Shown in pieces: positions 1-9,614 of a DNA stretch of 64,000 nt (its first letter is position 1; every line of letters starts with the position of its first letter). A program made the translations under genes and the position numbers. Under the pieces are notes generated by a model. It worked only from the letters and a program-made list of their open reading frames with translations, made no database searches and was not told where the DNA came from. This stretch comes from Methanobacteriota archaeon (GTDB lineage: Archaea; Methanobacteriota; Methanobacteria; Methanobacteriales; Methanobacteriaceae), in contig JAEZRD010000102.1 in NCBI GenBank assembly GCA_023440975.1, forward strand, positions 1 through 64,000. The letters are read 5' to 3'.

Positions 1-2442
1 GCTATAAATAATGTGAAATCAAATAGCTCAACAAATATTAAATTAAATTCCGGAATTTACAACAGTACTTATTCTAATGGAGAACAAATAAGCACTAGCT
101 CTGGAAAATCTGATATTAGTCGCAATTATAATATAACTACACCTTCATACTCAATGATTATGATAACTGGTGCAGGTGTAAATTCAACTTATATTAGTGG
201 AGATTATTTATATAGTTTCTTAAATATTGATTCTACATCCACAATCTACTTAAATGATCTTTCAATAATAAACTTCAATGGTGCAATCCAAAATTATGGA
301 AACCTAATATTAGTTAATGTAAACTTCATTAATGGAAAAGATTCTTGTATAAATAACCATGGAACACTTGAAACTTATGGAAATTCTAGATTCTTAAATA
401 ATACAGCAGAATATGGATCTGTAATATATAATATTGGAACTGTAAATATTGGAGAAAATGGTGAAATAGACATTGTAAATAATACTGCAAGTAAAAATGG
501 TGGAGCAATCTTTAATACTGAAAATGGAATAATTAACATAAAAAATACATTATTTACAAATTGTTATGCTTTAAATGGAGGAGCAATCTATAATGAATAT
601 GGTATTATAACATTAAACAATACTATATTAACAACCAATAATGCAACAAAAGGTGCAGGAATATATAATTTTAATAATGGAAAATTAAATATTAATAATT
701 CTTATTTTAGACTTAATTATGCCAATGAAGGTTCTGCAATCTATACTGCAGGTAATATTTCTATTAGCAACACACAATTTTTAGAAAATACTGAAGAAAA
801 TGGGGCAATATATACAAATAGTAGTTCAAATATTATAGATAACTCATTATTCCAATCTAATAATGCAAAACAATACGGAGGAGCAATTTACAATTATAAC
901 TCCAATTTATATTTAAATAACACTATATTCCTCAATAATATTGGAAATATTGGAGCTGGAATATACAATAACAATGGAATGTTTAATATTACTAAATCAA
1001 CATTTATAAGTAATATTGCAACCTATGGTGGATGTATTTACAATAAAATTGGAATTGGAGATATTAATAACAGTAAATTTATAAATAATACTCAATCAAC
1101 AAATGGTTCTGGAATATATAATCTTGATTATCTCAAAATTAATAACTCTGATTTTGAAGGTAATTTAGCATACAATGGAGGAGCAATTTTTAACTATAAA
1201 AATGGTTATTTGAAAATAGAAAATAGTGAATTTAATAATAACACTGCAAATAATGATGAAGAAAACAATATTGTAGGTAAAGGAGGAGCTATAGCAAATA
1301 TAGCAACAACAAATAGTGGTTTATCCCAAAAAAATTCCTTAGAATGTGAGATAATTAACTCTACATTCAATAATAATCATGTTCAAAATGAAAATGGAAC
1401 TGGTTTAGTTGGTGATTGTGGTGGAGCAATAGAAAACAGTTATGGTATATTAAGAATAGATTACTCAAAATTAATAAACAATTCTGCATTTGCAGGTGGG
1501 GCTATTAATAATGAAGGAGGAATTACTTTACTTAAATCAAATCAGTTAATAAATAACACTGCATTTGCAGGAGGAGCCATATGTAATCAAGCTAATGGTA
1601 CATTGTTTATTATAGATTCCTTATTTAATGGTAATATTGGAGATAGTTGTGGTGGAGCAATATGTAATGGATATGACGGTTATACCAATAATCGAGTAAG
1701 TATTGTTAATAGTAATTTCACAAATAATCAAGGTTATGGAAGTAATTTATACACTTTAGATAATCCTGCATTTATTAGTGGAAACAAGTATAATAATGAT
1801 ACAAAACCATTACTCGTTGGAAATGTGCAATCTGGTAAACTTGCAGCTATAACTATTATTACAGATCAAACTTATAATGTTAATGATACTGATAAAATCA
1901 TTTATATTGGAGTATTAGATTCTTATTTTAATCCTATTGCTAATCAAAAAGTAAATGTTACTTTCACTAGATTAAGTACTAATCAAACTAAAACTTACAC
2001 ATTAATTACTAATGAAAATGGAGTTATAGAATATCCTATTAATCTTGGAAGTGGAGAGTATAGTGTTACTGCAACTAGTTTAAATGGTTCTTATTATGGA
2101 ACTACATCAACTGGCATTTTAACTATTACTGATAATCGTTCAAAGTCTATTTTAATAGCTAATAAGTATGAGAAAAGTTTCTCTGATAAAGGTAATTTCA
2201 CTGGAACATTAACTTATGAAAATGGTACTCCAATAATTGGTCAACATATTAGTTTAAACCTTACTCGTTTAAGTGATGGTAAAAGTAAAGTTTATTGGGT
2301 TACAACTGATATAAATGGAGAATTCCAACTTGCTATAAACTTATCTCCAGGACTTTATACTGGCTATTGTGCTTATGCAGGAAGTAGTCAATATAATCCA
2401 AGTCATAGTGATCTTACAAGTATAACTGTTCTTAACAGTTAA
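1..2442 (+). CDS. Asn/Thr-rich adhesin-like surface protein, 5'-truncated by window edge
   Basis: The reading frame is open from base 1, so the true start lies upstream and about 813 C-terminal residues are visible. The N-terminal three quarters consist of about fifteen short repeats built around GGAIYN/GGAIFN/GAGIYN cores rich in Asn, the pattern of right-handed parallel beta-helix (polymorphic outer membrane protein-like) adhesins. Two Ig-like beta-sandwich domains follow, at roughly residues 610-705 and 710-813 of the visible part. The last has the motif GQHISLNLTRLSDG followed by YWVTTD, which recurs in the three secreted proteins at 52-60 kb. It is presumably exported and displayed at the pseudomurein surface. 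Signal peptide and wall anchor are not visible. The ligand is unknown. Confidence 0.85.
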   Translation, partial: AINNVKSNSSTNIKLNSGIYNSTYSNGEQISTSSGKSDISRNYNITTPSYSMIMITGAGVNSTYISGDYLYSFLNIDSTSTIYLNDLSIINFNGAIQNYGNLILVNVNFINGKDSCINNHGTLETYGNSRFLNNTAEYGSVIYNIGTVNIGENGEIDIVNNTASKNGGAIFNTENGIINIKNTLFTNCYALNGGAIYNEYGIITLNNTILTTNNATKGAGIYNFNNGKLNINNSYFRLNYANEGSAIYTAGNISISNTQFLENTEENGAIYTNSSSNIIDNSLFQSNNAKQYGGAIYNYNSNLYLNNTIFLNNIGNIGAGIYNNNGMFNITKSTFISNIATYGGCIYNKIGIGDINNSKFINNTQSTNGSGIYNLDYLKINNSDFEGNLAYNGGAIFNYKNGYLKIENSEFNNNTANNDEENNIVGKGGAIANIATTNSGLSQKNSLECEIINSTFNNNHVQNENGTGLVGDCGGAIENSYGILRIDYSKLINNSAFAGGAINNEGGITLLKSNQLINNTAFAGGAICNQANGTLFIIDSLFNGNIGDSCGGAICNGYDGYTNNRVSIVNSNFTNNQGYGSNLYTLDNPAFISGNKYNNDTKPLLVGNVQSGKLAAITIITDQTYNVNDTDKIIYIGVLDSYFNPIANQKVNVTFTRLSTNQTKTYTLITNENGVIEYPINLGSGEYSVTATSLNGSYYGTTSTGILTITDNRSKSILIANKYEKSFSDKGNFTGTLTYENGTPIIGQHISLNLTRLSDGKSKVYWVTTDINGEFQLAINLSPGLYTGYCAYAGSSQYNPSHSDLTSITVLNS

Positions 2443-2466
2443 GAAAAAAAGAATTTATTTTTTTGA

Positions 2467-2498
2467 TTTTTTGAGAGAAATTTTTTTCTCTCAAAAAA
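2467..2498. terminator. Bidirectional hairpin terminator
   Basis: A perfect 14-bp stem (2467-2480 paired with 2485-2498) with a TTTT loop sits between two convergent genes. It presents a T run after the stem in both directions, so it probably ends both the adhesin and the aldo/keto reductase transcripts. Confidence 0.7.
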
Positions 2499-2515
2499 AA
2501 AAAGATTATTTATTT

Positions 2516-3691
2516 TTAATGATGCATACTATTTTTAAAATATTCTTCAACTTTTTTTAATTCATTCATAATATCTATATCTTGAGGACATTCTTCATTA
2601 CATTGTGCACAGGTGATGCATTTATCTGCTCGGCTTTTTTCATCTATTACATCAAAGTATTGTTGGGAAACATGTCCGGGTTTATCAAATACTATAGATT
2701 CATTATATTCATGGAAAATTTTTGGTATGTTAACTCCATGTGAACATGGCATACAATAGTTACAGTAAGTACATGGAATTTCACTATATTTACGGAATGC
2801 ATTAGTTATTTTTTTTAATATTTTATTATCTTCATCTGTGAAATATCCGGGTGTTGCTTTATTTGCTATTTCTATGTTAGATTTTACTTGATCTAATGTA
2901 CTCATACCACTTAAAACACAATTGACATGTGGCATGTTCCATAAATATCCTAATCCCCATTCTATTGGTGATTGTATATGGTCACTACTATTCATTAATT
3001 CTTGAACTTTTGGGGGTAAGTTATTTACTAAGGTTCCTCCTCTTAGAGGTTCCATTATCATGTTTCCAAGCCCTTTTTCACCAACATAATCTATGGTTTT
3101 TTTACCATTTTTATATTGTGTGTCTAGATAGTTCATTTGAGTTAGTACAACTTCCCATTTATCATAATAATCCATTACTTTTTGGAATAGTTCGTAATCT
3201 CCGTGGTGTGAAAATCCTATGTGTTTTACTTTACCTTCTGCAAGGAGATTATCTAAGAATTCACTTAGATATCCTGTAAACATTAGTTTTCCCCATAGAT
3301 TAGTTTTTATTCCATGTAGCATGTAGATATCGATACAATCTGTGTTTAATCTTTCTAGTTGTTTGTTGAAATAATAATCTAAATCTTCTTTTTTATTTAT
3401 TGGGTATAATGGTAATTTACTACTTATAAGAACTTTTTCTCTATATCCAGTATCTAGAAATTCTGATAAAAATGGTTCTGATGCTCCTCCTTCTTCATCT
3501 AAGCATTTGCCATGATAATCAAATCCTGTATCTAATAGGTTTATTCCATTGTCTATACCATATGCTAGCATTTCATCTGCTTTTTTTGTATCTATTTTTG
3601 TTTGGTCCTCATTTAATACAGGAAGTCTCATTAATCCAAAACCGATTTGAGAAACTTTTTCTCCTGTTTTTCCCAGTTCTCTATATTGCAA
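2516..3691 (-). CDS. Aldo/keto reductase with C-terminal [4Fe-4S] ferredoxin domain
   Basis: The protein has 391 residues. Residues 1-290 form an aldo/keto reductase TIM barrel. The catalytic tetrad is recognisable: Asp54 and Tyr59 in the DTGFDYHG segment, Lys92 in SSKLP, and His127 in MLHG. The C-terminal 90 residues carry two cysteine clusters, CTYCNYCMPC and CITCAQCNEEC, typical of two [4Fe-4S] clusters. This fused family is common in anaerobes and methanogens. It is thought to couple NAD(P)H or ferredoxin electrons to reduction of an unidentified carbonyl substrate in the cytoplasm. The gene stands alone, convergent with the adhesin. The substrate cannot be deduced. Confidence 0.88.
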   Translation of the reverse strand: MQYRELGKTGEKVSQIGFGLMRLPVLNEDQTKIDTKKADEMLAYGIDNGINLLDTGFDYHGKCLDEEGGASEPFLSEFLDTGYREKVLISSKLPLYPINKKEDLDYYFNKQLERLNTDCIDIYMLHGIKTNLWGKLMFTGYLSEFLDNLLAEGKVKHIGFSHHGDYELFQKVMDYYDKWEVVLTQMNYLDTQYKNGKKTIDYVGEKGLGNMIMEPLRGGTLVNNLPPKVQELMNSSDHIQSPIEWGLGYLWNMPHVNCVLSGMSTLDQVKSNIEIANKATPGYFTDEDNKILKKITNAFRKYSEIPCTYCNYCMPCSHGVNIPKIFHEYNESIVFDKPGHVSQQYFDVIDEKSRADKCITCAQCNEECPQDIDIMNELKKVEEYFKNSMHH

Positions 3692-3874
3692 TTTATCGTT
3701 TCCTCCAAAAATATAGAATTACATTTATATTATTCGTTTTATTTTATATTAATTATTATATAAAGTATTTTTCAATAAAATAAGTGATAAAAATTATAAA
3801 AAAAGTATTAATAAAGTTTTAAAAAAAATAGAAAAAGATAAAAAAAGAAATTTCATCTCTCTCCATATTACATA

Positions 3875-4606
3875 TTAATTATTCGTAATTGATTCCAGAC
3901 CTTTAGTATAAATAAGATCTACAAATGCACCCTTAGGCCAAACAACAATATTACCCTTATTATACTGAGTATATGCCATTTGAACCATTCTATTACGAAG
4001 AGCTGGTTGCTGTGCCGCTTCAATTAAACCTTGAACAACTGTTATAACCGCTTGTCCACGAGTTGCACCATCCGTACTTTGTTCTTCACGAACAAAATCA
4101 AGCCCATTAACTACCGTAGGTGTACCATTTATATCTAAAGGACCTGCAGCTTTAATAATAGCATCAATAGCCTCAACATCAACCAACACTACGGCATCCA
4201 AAGATACATTTTTATTATATTCAACAATTTCTTTAGCATTTTGAATACCTTGATCTGTATCATTATACCATAATGCATCATGCAAGAGCATCTTTCCAGC
4301 ATTATCCCTTGCACCCGTTGACAGTGCCGCAGTAGGTTCTGCTTTAGTTGGATGTCTCATTCCATGAGGATAAACTGGCGTATAATGAGTTACCGTACCA
4401 TTTTCCATAGTGATTATATAAGCCATGTCAATAGCACCCATACCTGGACGCTTTTCAGACTCATCAACAGCACAAACTAAAATTTTCTTTTCCCCCTTAG
4501 AAAGTGTACCTGCATGAGTGAAAAACATTTGTCCCGCAATAATTACCCCTAATAAAATTAAAATAGTGACAAGAATTGCTATAATAAGTTTGGCCTTTCG
4601 TCTCAT
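3875..4606 (-). CDS. DUF4012 family membrane-anchored protein (paralog 1)
   Basis: An N-terminal membrane segment (about residues 5-27 after the chosen ATG) is followed by an extracytoplasmic domain with the block CAVDESEKRPGMGAIDMAY. Further downstream are LLHDALW, AKEIVEYN and AGPLDING, the pattern of DUF4012, distantly related to LytR-CpsA-Psr proteins. The open frame can start at a TTG at 4621, but an ATG five codons later gives the expected Arg/Lys-rich start before the membrane segment. The Shine-Dalgarno signal is weak, so the start is uncertain. It is the last of three tandem paralogs read in the same direction. The family function is unknown. A role in envelope polymer handling would be inference. 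Confidence 0.8.
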   Translation of the reverse strand: MRRKAKLIIAILVTILILLGVIIAGQMFFTHAGTLSKGEKKILVCAVDESEKRPGMGAIDMAYIITMENGTVTHYTPVYPHGMRHPTKAEPTAALSTGARDNAGKMLLHDALWYNDTDQGIQNAKEIVEYNKNVSLDAVVLVDVEAIDAIIKAAGPLDINGTPTVVNGLDFVREEQSTDGATRGQAVITVVQGLIEAAQQPALRNRMVQMAYTQYNKGNIVVWPKGAFVDLIYTKGLESITNN

Positions 4607-4689
4607 AAAAAAATCTCTCAAATTAAATTTTTAAATATCATTTTAACTTTAATATTTTATTAAATATATAAATTTTGGTTCAATAATTA

Positions 4690-5406
4690 CTAAATTAAAG
4701 ATTGAATTTCCTCATCAAACATTAATTTAATAAAAGAACCAATAGGATATACCACAATATTTCCTTTAGTATATTCTGTAAATGCAGTGCTTAAAAGTTT
4801 TGGTTTTTTAATTGGATTATTACTAGCTTTTCCTAAGGCAGTAACAGTAGTAAGTATTGAATCTCCTTTACTTGCACCATACTGATTATTTTCTTCACCA
4901 ATAATATCTTGAGCTGACACATTTAAGGTTGTTCCATTAAATTCCAAAGGAGAAGCTGCAGTTATCAAACTATTTATTCCTTTTGAATTCACTAAAACCA
5001 CTGCATTTATAGAAACATTAGTATTATATTCTACTATTTCTTTTGCATATAAAGCACCTTGTCTTGCATTAGATGACCATAATGCATCATGTAATAATAA
5101 TTTACTCCCAGCTCCCTGAGCTTGAGCTTCCTGGGGTTCTGATACATTTGGATGTGTTAAACCTGCAGGATATAACGGATCATAATGGATTATTTCCCCA
5201 TCTTTTAGATTTATGATATATGCCATATCTATGGCACCCATACCTGGACGCTTTTCAGACTCATCAACAGCACATACAAGAACATTTTTATTTCCTTGTA
5301 ATAAATCTGCTCCATTGTTAAAAAATATGCTACTAATTACCATTGCAATAAATCCAATTAATAAGATAATTAGTATTGCATATATTAACTTTTTTTTGCG
5401 CTCCAA
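4690..5406 (-). CDS. DUF4012 family membrane-anchored protein (paralog 2)
   Basis: The 238-residue middle copy has an N-terminal membrane segment (about residues 6-27) and the same CAVDESEKRPGMGAIDMAY, LLHDALW and AKEIVEYN blocks as its neighbours. The start is a TTG (5404-5406), supported by a GAGGTTGAT Shine-Dalgarno-like sequence about 8 nt upstream. The gene lies 24 nt downstream of paralog 3, so the two are probably cotranscribed. The region around AQAQGAGSKLLLHDALWS is nearly identical to paralog 3 and differs in paralog 1, which suggests copies 2 and 3 separated most recently. Function unknown. Confidence 0.8.
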   Translation of the reverse strand: MERKKKLIYAILIILLIGFIAMVISSIFFNNGADLLQGNKNVLVCAVDESEKRPGMGAIDMAYIINLKDGEIIHYDPLYPAGLTHPNVSEPQEAQAQGAGSKLLLHDALWSSNARQGALYAKEIVEYNTNVSINAVVLVNSKGINSLITAASPLEFNGTTLNVSAQDIIGEENNQYGASKGDSILTTVTALGKASNNPIKKPKLLSTAFTEYTKGNIVVYPIGSFIKLMFDEEIQSLI

Positions 5407-5429
5407 CTAATCAACCTCAGTAATATTTT

Positions 5430-6071
5430 TTATAGATAAATCCTTATATTACCTTGGAAGATTTGAGATATGGTGGCTGATCCCATTTTTACAAATTTTA
5501 TAGGATTATGTGCTGCATTAATTAATGCATCTCCAAATGATGAAACTGCTTCACCCCTACTTGCTCCTTGAACTTGGTCTTCACGTATAAGATCTATTCC
5601 TGAAGTATTTACAACTTGACCATTATATTCTAATGGAGATGCAGCATTGATTATAGCATCTAAACCTTTAGTATTTATTAATACTACTGGACCTACAGAT
5701 TGGTTTGTATTGTATTCTACTATTTCTTTTGCATATTGAGCACCTTGTTTAATATCCGCTGACCATAATGCATCATGTAATAATAATTTACTCCCAGCTC
5801 CTTGAGCTTGCGCCTCGGCAGGTTCCGATGCTGTAGGATGTGTCATTCCACTTGGATAAATTGGTGTATTATTTCCACCTGCCGTGTTTATCAAGTAAGC
5901 CATGTCTATAGAACCCATTCCTGGGCGCTTTTCAGATTCATCTACAGCACATACTAATATGTTTGTACCTGCAGAGTTATCATGTAAAAATATACCATTG
6001 AAGATTACAAATATTAATCCAAATAATATTAAGATTAAAATAATTATTGCAATCGTTTTTTTAGTACTCAC
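5430..6071 (-). CDS. DUF4012 family membrane-anchored protein (paralog 3)
   Basis: This is the first gene of the tandem triplet in transcription order, 213 residues from the chosen start. An in-frame ATG exists at 6176, but a GGAGG Shine-Dalgarno sequence lies 8 nt before the GTG at 6069-6071. That GTG gives the expected short charged N-terminus (VSTKK) followed by a membrane segment, so GTG is preferred. The extracytoplasmic domain has the same CAVDESEKRPGMG, LLHDALWS and AKEIVEYNTN blocks. The protein is shorter at its C-terminus than paralogs 1 and 2 and lacks their final AFVDL/SFIKL segment. Confidence 0.78.
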   Translation of the reverse strand: MSTKKTIAIIILILILFGLIFVIFNGIFLHDNSAGTNILVCAVDESEKRPGMGSIDMAYLINTAGGNNTPIYPSGMTHPTASEPAEAQAQGAGSKLLLHDALWSADIKQGAQYAKEIVEYNTNQSVGPVVLINTKGLDAIINAASPLEYNGQVVNTSGIDLIREDQVQGASRGEAVSSFGDALINAAHNPIKFVKMGSATISQIFQGNIRIYL

Positions 6072-6285
6072 ATTATCATCCTCCTCGTGATAATATTTTG
6101 TAAAATTTATTAATTGGCAATATAAATTATTTCTTTCTATTAACATCAAACTATTAATACTTTTGTCAATTATCACGAAAAAATGTAAAATATATATTCC
6201 AAATGTAATATATAATTTACATCACATATAAAGATTTCCCAACAAAAAAATAGTATTAAATCAAAGTATAAACAAAAAAAATAAC

Positions 6286-7011
6286 ATGATAAACATAATC
6301 ATAGGTGAAGGAGAAAATAAAAACATCCTAAAAGCATCCCAAAAATTTGAAAAAAACAACAACATAAACATAAAAACTGTAACAACAGACAAAGAACTAA
6401 ATGATGCAATATTAAACCCAAAAATAGATGCAGTAATAAGAGGATCATTACCTTCAAACAACATTATAAAAAATTTAAAAAAAACACACCCCCAATCTAA
6501 AATAAACCGTGCAACAATAATAAACGACAAAACACATAAATTTTTAATAACTCCCGTTGGAATAGATGAAGGAAACACCCTAGAAAATAAAATAGAACTA
6601 ATAAAACAAAGCATAGAATTTATAAAAAAAATAGGAAAAACACCAAAAATCGCCATACTTGCTAAAGGCAGAAAAGACGACAAAAATCGTTCCAACACCA
6701 TTGATAAAAGCTTAAACGAATCAGAACAACTAACAAAAAAACTCAAAAAACAATACCCCAACTACCAAATAACAAACTATTACATACTAATAGAAAAAGC
6801 AATAAATGAAAAAAACAACATAATTATAGCCCCCGACGGAATAACAGGAAACATAATATTCCGAACATTAGTACTCGTAAATCAATGGCCAAGTATGGGA
6901 GCAATAACATTAGGAATACCTGAAATATACATAGACACAAGCAGAGACCAAAGCGAAGAAGGTTATGAAAGAAGTATAAAATTAGCATACCAACTTGCAA
7001 AAAAACAATAA
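6286..7011 (+). CDS. mtxX: Methanogenesis marker protein 4 (MtxX-like, phosphotransacetylase-related)
   Basis: The 241-residue cytoplasmic protein starts MINIIIGEGENK and contains IRGSLPS, LAKGRKDD and IIAPDGITGNIIFRTL, then ends in a Gly/Pro-rich segment with MGAITLGIPEIYID. This matches the MtxX family (methanogen marker 4). The family is restricted to methanogens and related to phosphate acyltransferases, and MtxX has been annotated as a putative methyltransferase. No activity is established. It is followed by uppS and tatD in the same direction and may be cotranscribed with them. There is no clear Shine-Dalgarno before the ATG, and the leader is A-rich. Confidence 0.75.
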   Translation: MINIIIGEGENKNILKASQKFEKNNNINIKTVTTDKELNDAILNPKIDAVIRGSLPSNNIIKNLKKTHPQSKINRATIINDKTHKFLITPVGIDEGNTLENKIELIKQSIEFIKKIGKTPKIAILAKGRKDDKNRSNTIDKSLNESEQLTKKLKKQYPNYQITNYYILIEKAINEKNNIIIAPDGITGNIIFRTLVLVNQWPSMGAITLGIPEIYIDTSRDQSEEGYERSIKLAYQLAKKQ

Positions 7012-7080
7012 GATAAATAAATATAATATAATAACCAAAAATAAAATTGATAAAAAAATTCTTAAGAGGAAAAACACAAA

Positions 7081-7845
7081 ATGGCACTTCAAATATTTTA
7101 CGATATCTATGAATGGTATCTCACAAGACAATTAAATCCTGAAAACATGCCAAAACACATAGCAATAATCATGGATGGGAACCGTAGATACTCTAAACTT
7201 CAAGAAAACATGGATGTTAACCGTGGACATGAATTAGGAGTAGATACATTAGAAAAAGTATTAGATTGGAGTATCGACTTAGGAATACAAGTAGTAACAG
7301 CATATGCATTCTCAACAGAAAACTTCAACAGACCAAAAGAAGAAGTTGATGGATTAATGAACTTATTCGTGAAAAACTTTAAAAGATTAGTAAATCATGA
7401 AAAAATACACAAAAATAAAGTAAGAGTGAAAGTAGTAGGAAGACTATATCTCTTACCTCAAGAAGTAAGAGATGCAATACAAGAAGCAGAAGATGCAACA
7501 AAAGATTACCATGACAGACAATTCAACTTAGCTATTGGGTATGATGGAAGATTAGAAATTATAGATGCAATAAAAAAGATTATTGATGAAGTTGAAGACG
7601 GTAAACTCACCAAAGATGACATAACAGAAGAAACCGTAAGTAAAAACTTATACACAAAAGGCTTAGCTGATCCAAACTTAATCATAAGAACAAGTGGAGA
7701 AGAAAGATTAAGTGGATTCTTATTATGGCAGTCCAGTTACAGTGAACTTTACTTCTGTGATAGTTTATGGCCAGAACTACGTAAAGTTGACTTCTTACGC
7801 GCACTACGAGATTATCAAAAAAGAGATAGAAGATTTGGAGCATAA
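7081..7845 (+). CDS. uppS: cis-Prenyltransferase (undecaprenyl diphosphate synthase family)
   Basis: The 254-residue enzyme elongates allylic diphosphates with isopentenyl diphosphate to make the long cis-polyprenyl diphosphate lipid carrier used for pseudomurein and glycan export. The signature IIMDGNRRYSK near residue 29 contains the catalytic Asp32. AYAFSTENFNRP and the C-terminal RTSGEERLSGFLLWQSSYSE block with downstream D-F-L-A pattern are classic. Length is normal for the family. A GAGG Shine-Dalgarno lies about 11 nt before the ATG. It is six bases upstream of tatD, with which it is almost certainly cotranscribed. Confidence 0.95.
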   Translation: MALQIFYDIYEWYLTRQLNPENMPKHIAIIMDGNRRYSKLQENMDVNRGHELGVDTLEKVLDWSIDLGIQVVTAYAFSTENFNRPKEEVDGLMNLFVKNFKRLVNHEKIHKNKVRVKVVGRLYLLPQEVRDAIQEAEDATKDYHDRQFNLAIGYDGRLEIIDAIKKIIDEVEDGKLTKDDITEETVSKNLYTKGLADPNLIIRTSGEERLSGFLLWQSSYSELYFCDSLWPELRKVDFLRALRDYQKRDRRFGA

Positions 7846-7851
7846 TTATAT

Positions 7852-8619
7852 ATGATAGATACACATTGCCACATTGATTTTCCAGAATATGATAAAGATA
7901 GAGATGAAGTTATAAAAAGAGCAAAAAACACATTAGATGCAATTGTTTTAAGCGGAACAAACTTTGAAGCTAACAAAGGAGCTATCACTTATTCTGAAAG
8001 TAATCCAAACTTCATATATCCAAGTTTAGGTTTTCACCCAGTAACTTCTCAAAATGCAACTTTAGAAGAGCGAACTGCAGTTCAAGAACATATAATTGAA
8101 AATAAAGACAAAATTTCAGCAATTGGTGAAGTTGGAATGGATTTCTTCTTTGTAAAAGATAAAGCTATTAGAAACAAACAAAGAGAAGTATTCCTTAGTT
8201 TTGTTGAAATAGCAAATGAATACAAAATTCCATTACTTATCCATGCACGTGATGCAGATAAAAAAGCATTAAATATTGTATTAGATTATGATAATATTCC
8301 TGAAGTAATATTCCATTGTTATAGTGGTAGTTTAAAAACTGCTCAAAGAATAATGGAACATGATAATTATCATATGAGTTTTTCAACAATGGTGTGTTGG
8401 AGTAAACAACACCAAGATTTAGCTAGCGAAATACCTATTGATTATATGCTTACAGAAACTGATAGTCCTTATTTAGCAATGACTAAAGAAGAACGTAATG
8501 AACCTGCAAATGTTAAATTAGCAATTGAAAAAATTGCTGAACTTCAAAATATAGATGTTAATACTGTTGATGAAGTTACAACCAAAAATGCAAAAAAAGT
8601 TTTTGGAATGAAAAATTAA
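7852..8619 (+). CDS. tatD: TatD family metal-dependent hydrolase (deoxyribonuclease-like)
   Basis: The 255-residue TIM-barrel hydrolase has all TatD metal-ligand motifs: HCHID at the N-terminus, GEVGMDF (Glu), LLIHARD (His), FHCYSG (His) and TETDSPY (Asp). Family members are 3'-5' DNA/RNA exonucleases or DNases acting in the cytoplasm. It follows uppS by six bases, so translation is probably coupled. Length is normal. Confidence 0.92.
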   Translation: MIDTHCHIDFPEYDKDRDEVIKRAKNTLDAIVLSGTNFEANKGAITYSESNPNFIYPSLGFHPVTSQNATLEERTAVQEHIIENKDKISAIGEVGMDFFFVKDKAIRNKQREVFLSFVEIANEYKIPLLIHARDADKKALNIVLDYDNIPEVIFHCYSGSLKTAQRIMEHDNYHMSFSTMVCWSKQHQDLASEIPIDYMLTETDSPYLAMTKEERNEPANVKLAIEKIAELQNIDVNTVDEVTTKNAKKVFGMKN

Positions 8620-8814
8620 CTAATTTTTATTAAAACTTAAAAATTTAACCATTCAGTATACATTATAAAGATTTAATATTACATAAAAGAGATTGTATAT
8701 AAAATTATGAACCAAACAATTCATAATTCTAAAGAAAAAAACTAGTCGTATGAAAATTAAATAAGGTTAAATTAATTAAACTAATAGAAAAAATAAATTA
8801 AAAAACTAAAAAAA
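8620..8814. other. AT-rich spacer with a 9-bp hairpin
   Basis: This spacer separates two convergent genes. It holds an inverted repeat AATTATGAA/TTCATAATT (8703-8711 with 8720-8728, 8-nt loop). It may terminate transcripts from both sides, although no long T run follows directly. Nothing else recognisable is present. Confidence 0.35.
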
Positions 8815-9468
8815 TTATTTAACCAAATAAGTTAAAATAAGCTCTTGACCAATAAAATAAAAATCTTCAAAATCTAGCTGAACAGCATCATGCATAAAAT
8901 CAAAACCTTCACCATCAACTAATGTTTTAGCAAATTTTCCACCAACAATCATAGGTGCAACACAAATTCTAACTTCATCAACCAGACCATACTTAAACAT
9001 ACTAAAATTTAATGTAGCTCCACCTTCAAGCATTAAAGTATCAATCCCTTCATTACTAAGATAATCTAATAACTGAGAAAGATTAACCTCACCATCATCA
9101 CTATGAGTTAATAAAACATCCGCCTTCTTTGAAAGAGCTTCATACTTATTAGAATCAGCCATATCACTAACAGCAACAATAGTTCTAGCATCATCATTCA
9201 AAATACGAGAATCCAAAGGTGTCCTAGCTTTACTATCAACAACAACCCTCACAGGATTATCACTCTTACTAGCAGGAATTTTATGAACAGTTAAACGAGG
9301 ATCATCAGAAAGAACAGTCCCAATACCTACCATAATAGCATCCATATCACAACGTAGCTCATGAACTCTTCTAAGATCTTCTTCTCCAGAAATCTCAGAA
9401 CTTCCAGTTCGAGTAGCAATTTTCCCATCAAGAGTCATCGCAGCACTTAAAATAACATAAGGTTTCAT
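8815..9468 (-). CDS. arfC: 2,5-diamino-6-(ribosylamino)-4(3H)-pyrimidinone 5'-phosphate reductase
   Basis: The 217-residue RibD_C-type reductase acts early in archaeal riboflavin and F420 (deazaflavin) biosynthesis, reducing the ribosyl side chain with NAD(P)H to the ribityl form. Seen in the sequence are SAAMTLDGKIAT at the N-terminus, ELRCDMDAIMVGIGTVLSDDP, and LMLEGGATLNFS for cofactor binding. It lacks a deaminase domain, as usual for the archaeal and fungal enzymes that act before deamination. It is a single gene convergent with tatD and divergent from the carboxymuconolactone-decarboxylase-like gene. Confidence 0.92.
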   Translation of the reverse strand: MKPYVILSAAMTLDGKIATRTGSSEISGEEDLRRVHELRCDMDAIMVGIGTVLSDDPRLTVHKIPASKSDNPVRVVVDSKARTPLDSRILNDDARTIVAVSDMADSNKYEALSKKADVLLTHSDDGEVNLSQLLDYLSNEGIDTLMLEGGATLNFSMFKYGLVDEVRICVAPMIVGGKFAKTLVDGEGFDFMHDAVQLDFEDFYFIGQELILTYLVK

Positions 9469-9614
9469 AGAAATAAATTATCCCCAAAAAATTTTTAATC
9501 ATATACTAATTATTTTAAATCCTATCTTATTAAAATATTTTTAAAAAAATTTTTATTAAATTAAGTAATAAAATAGTAACAATAATAAAAAAAACTAATT
9601 AAAGGTGAATTAAA

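Noticed and set aside
2929..3783. Plus-strand ORFs of 103-116 codons inside the aldo/keto reductase region
   Set aside because: They are opposite-strand shadows of a clearly recognisable gene and have no domain, ribosome site or normal composition.
5430..6176. Longest frame of DUF4012 paralog 3 starting at 6176
   Set aside because: The extra 35 residues are unlike the paralogs, and a strong GGAGG site precedes the internal GTG at 6069-6071.
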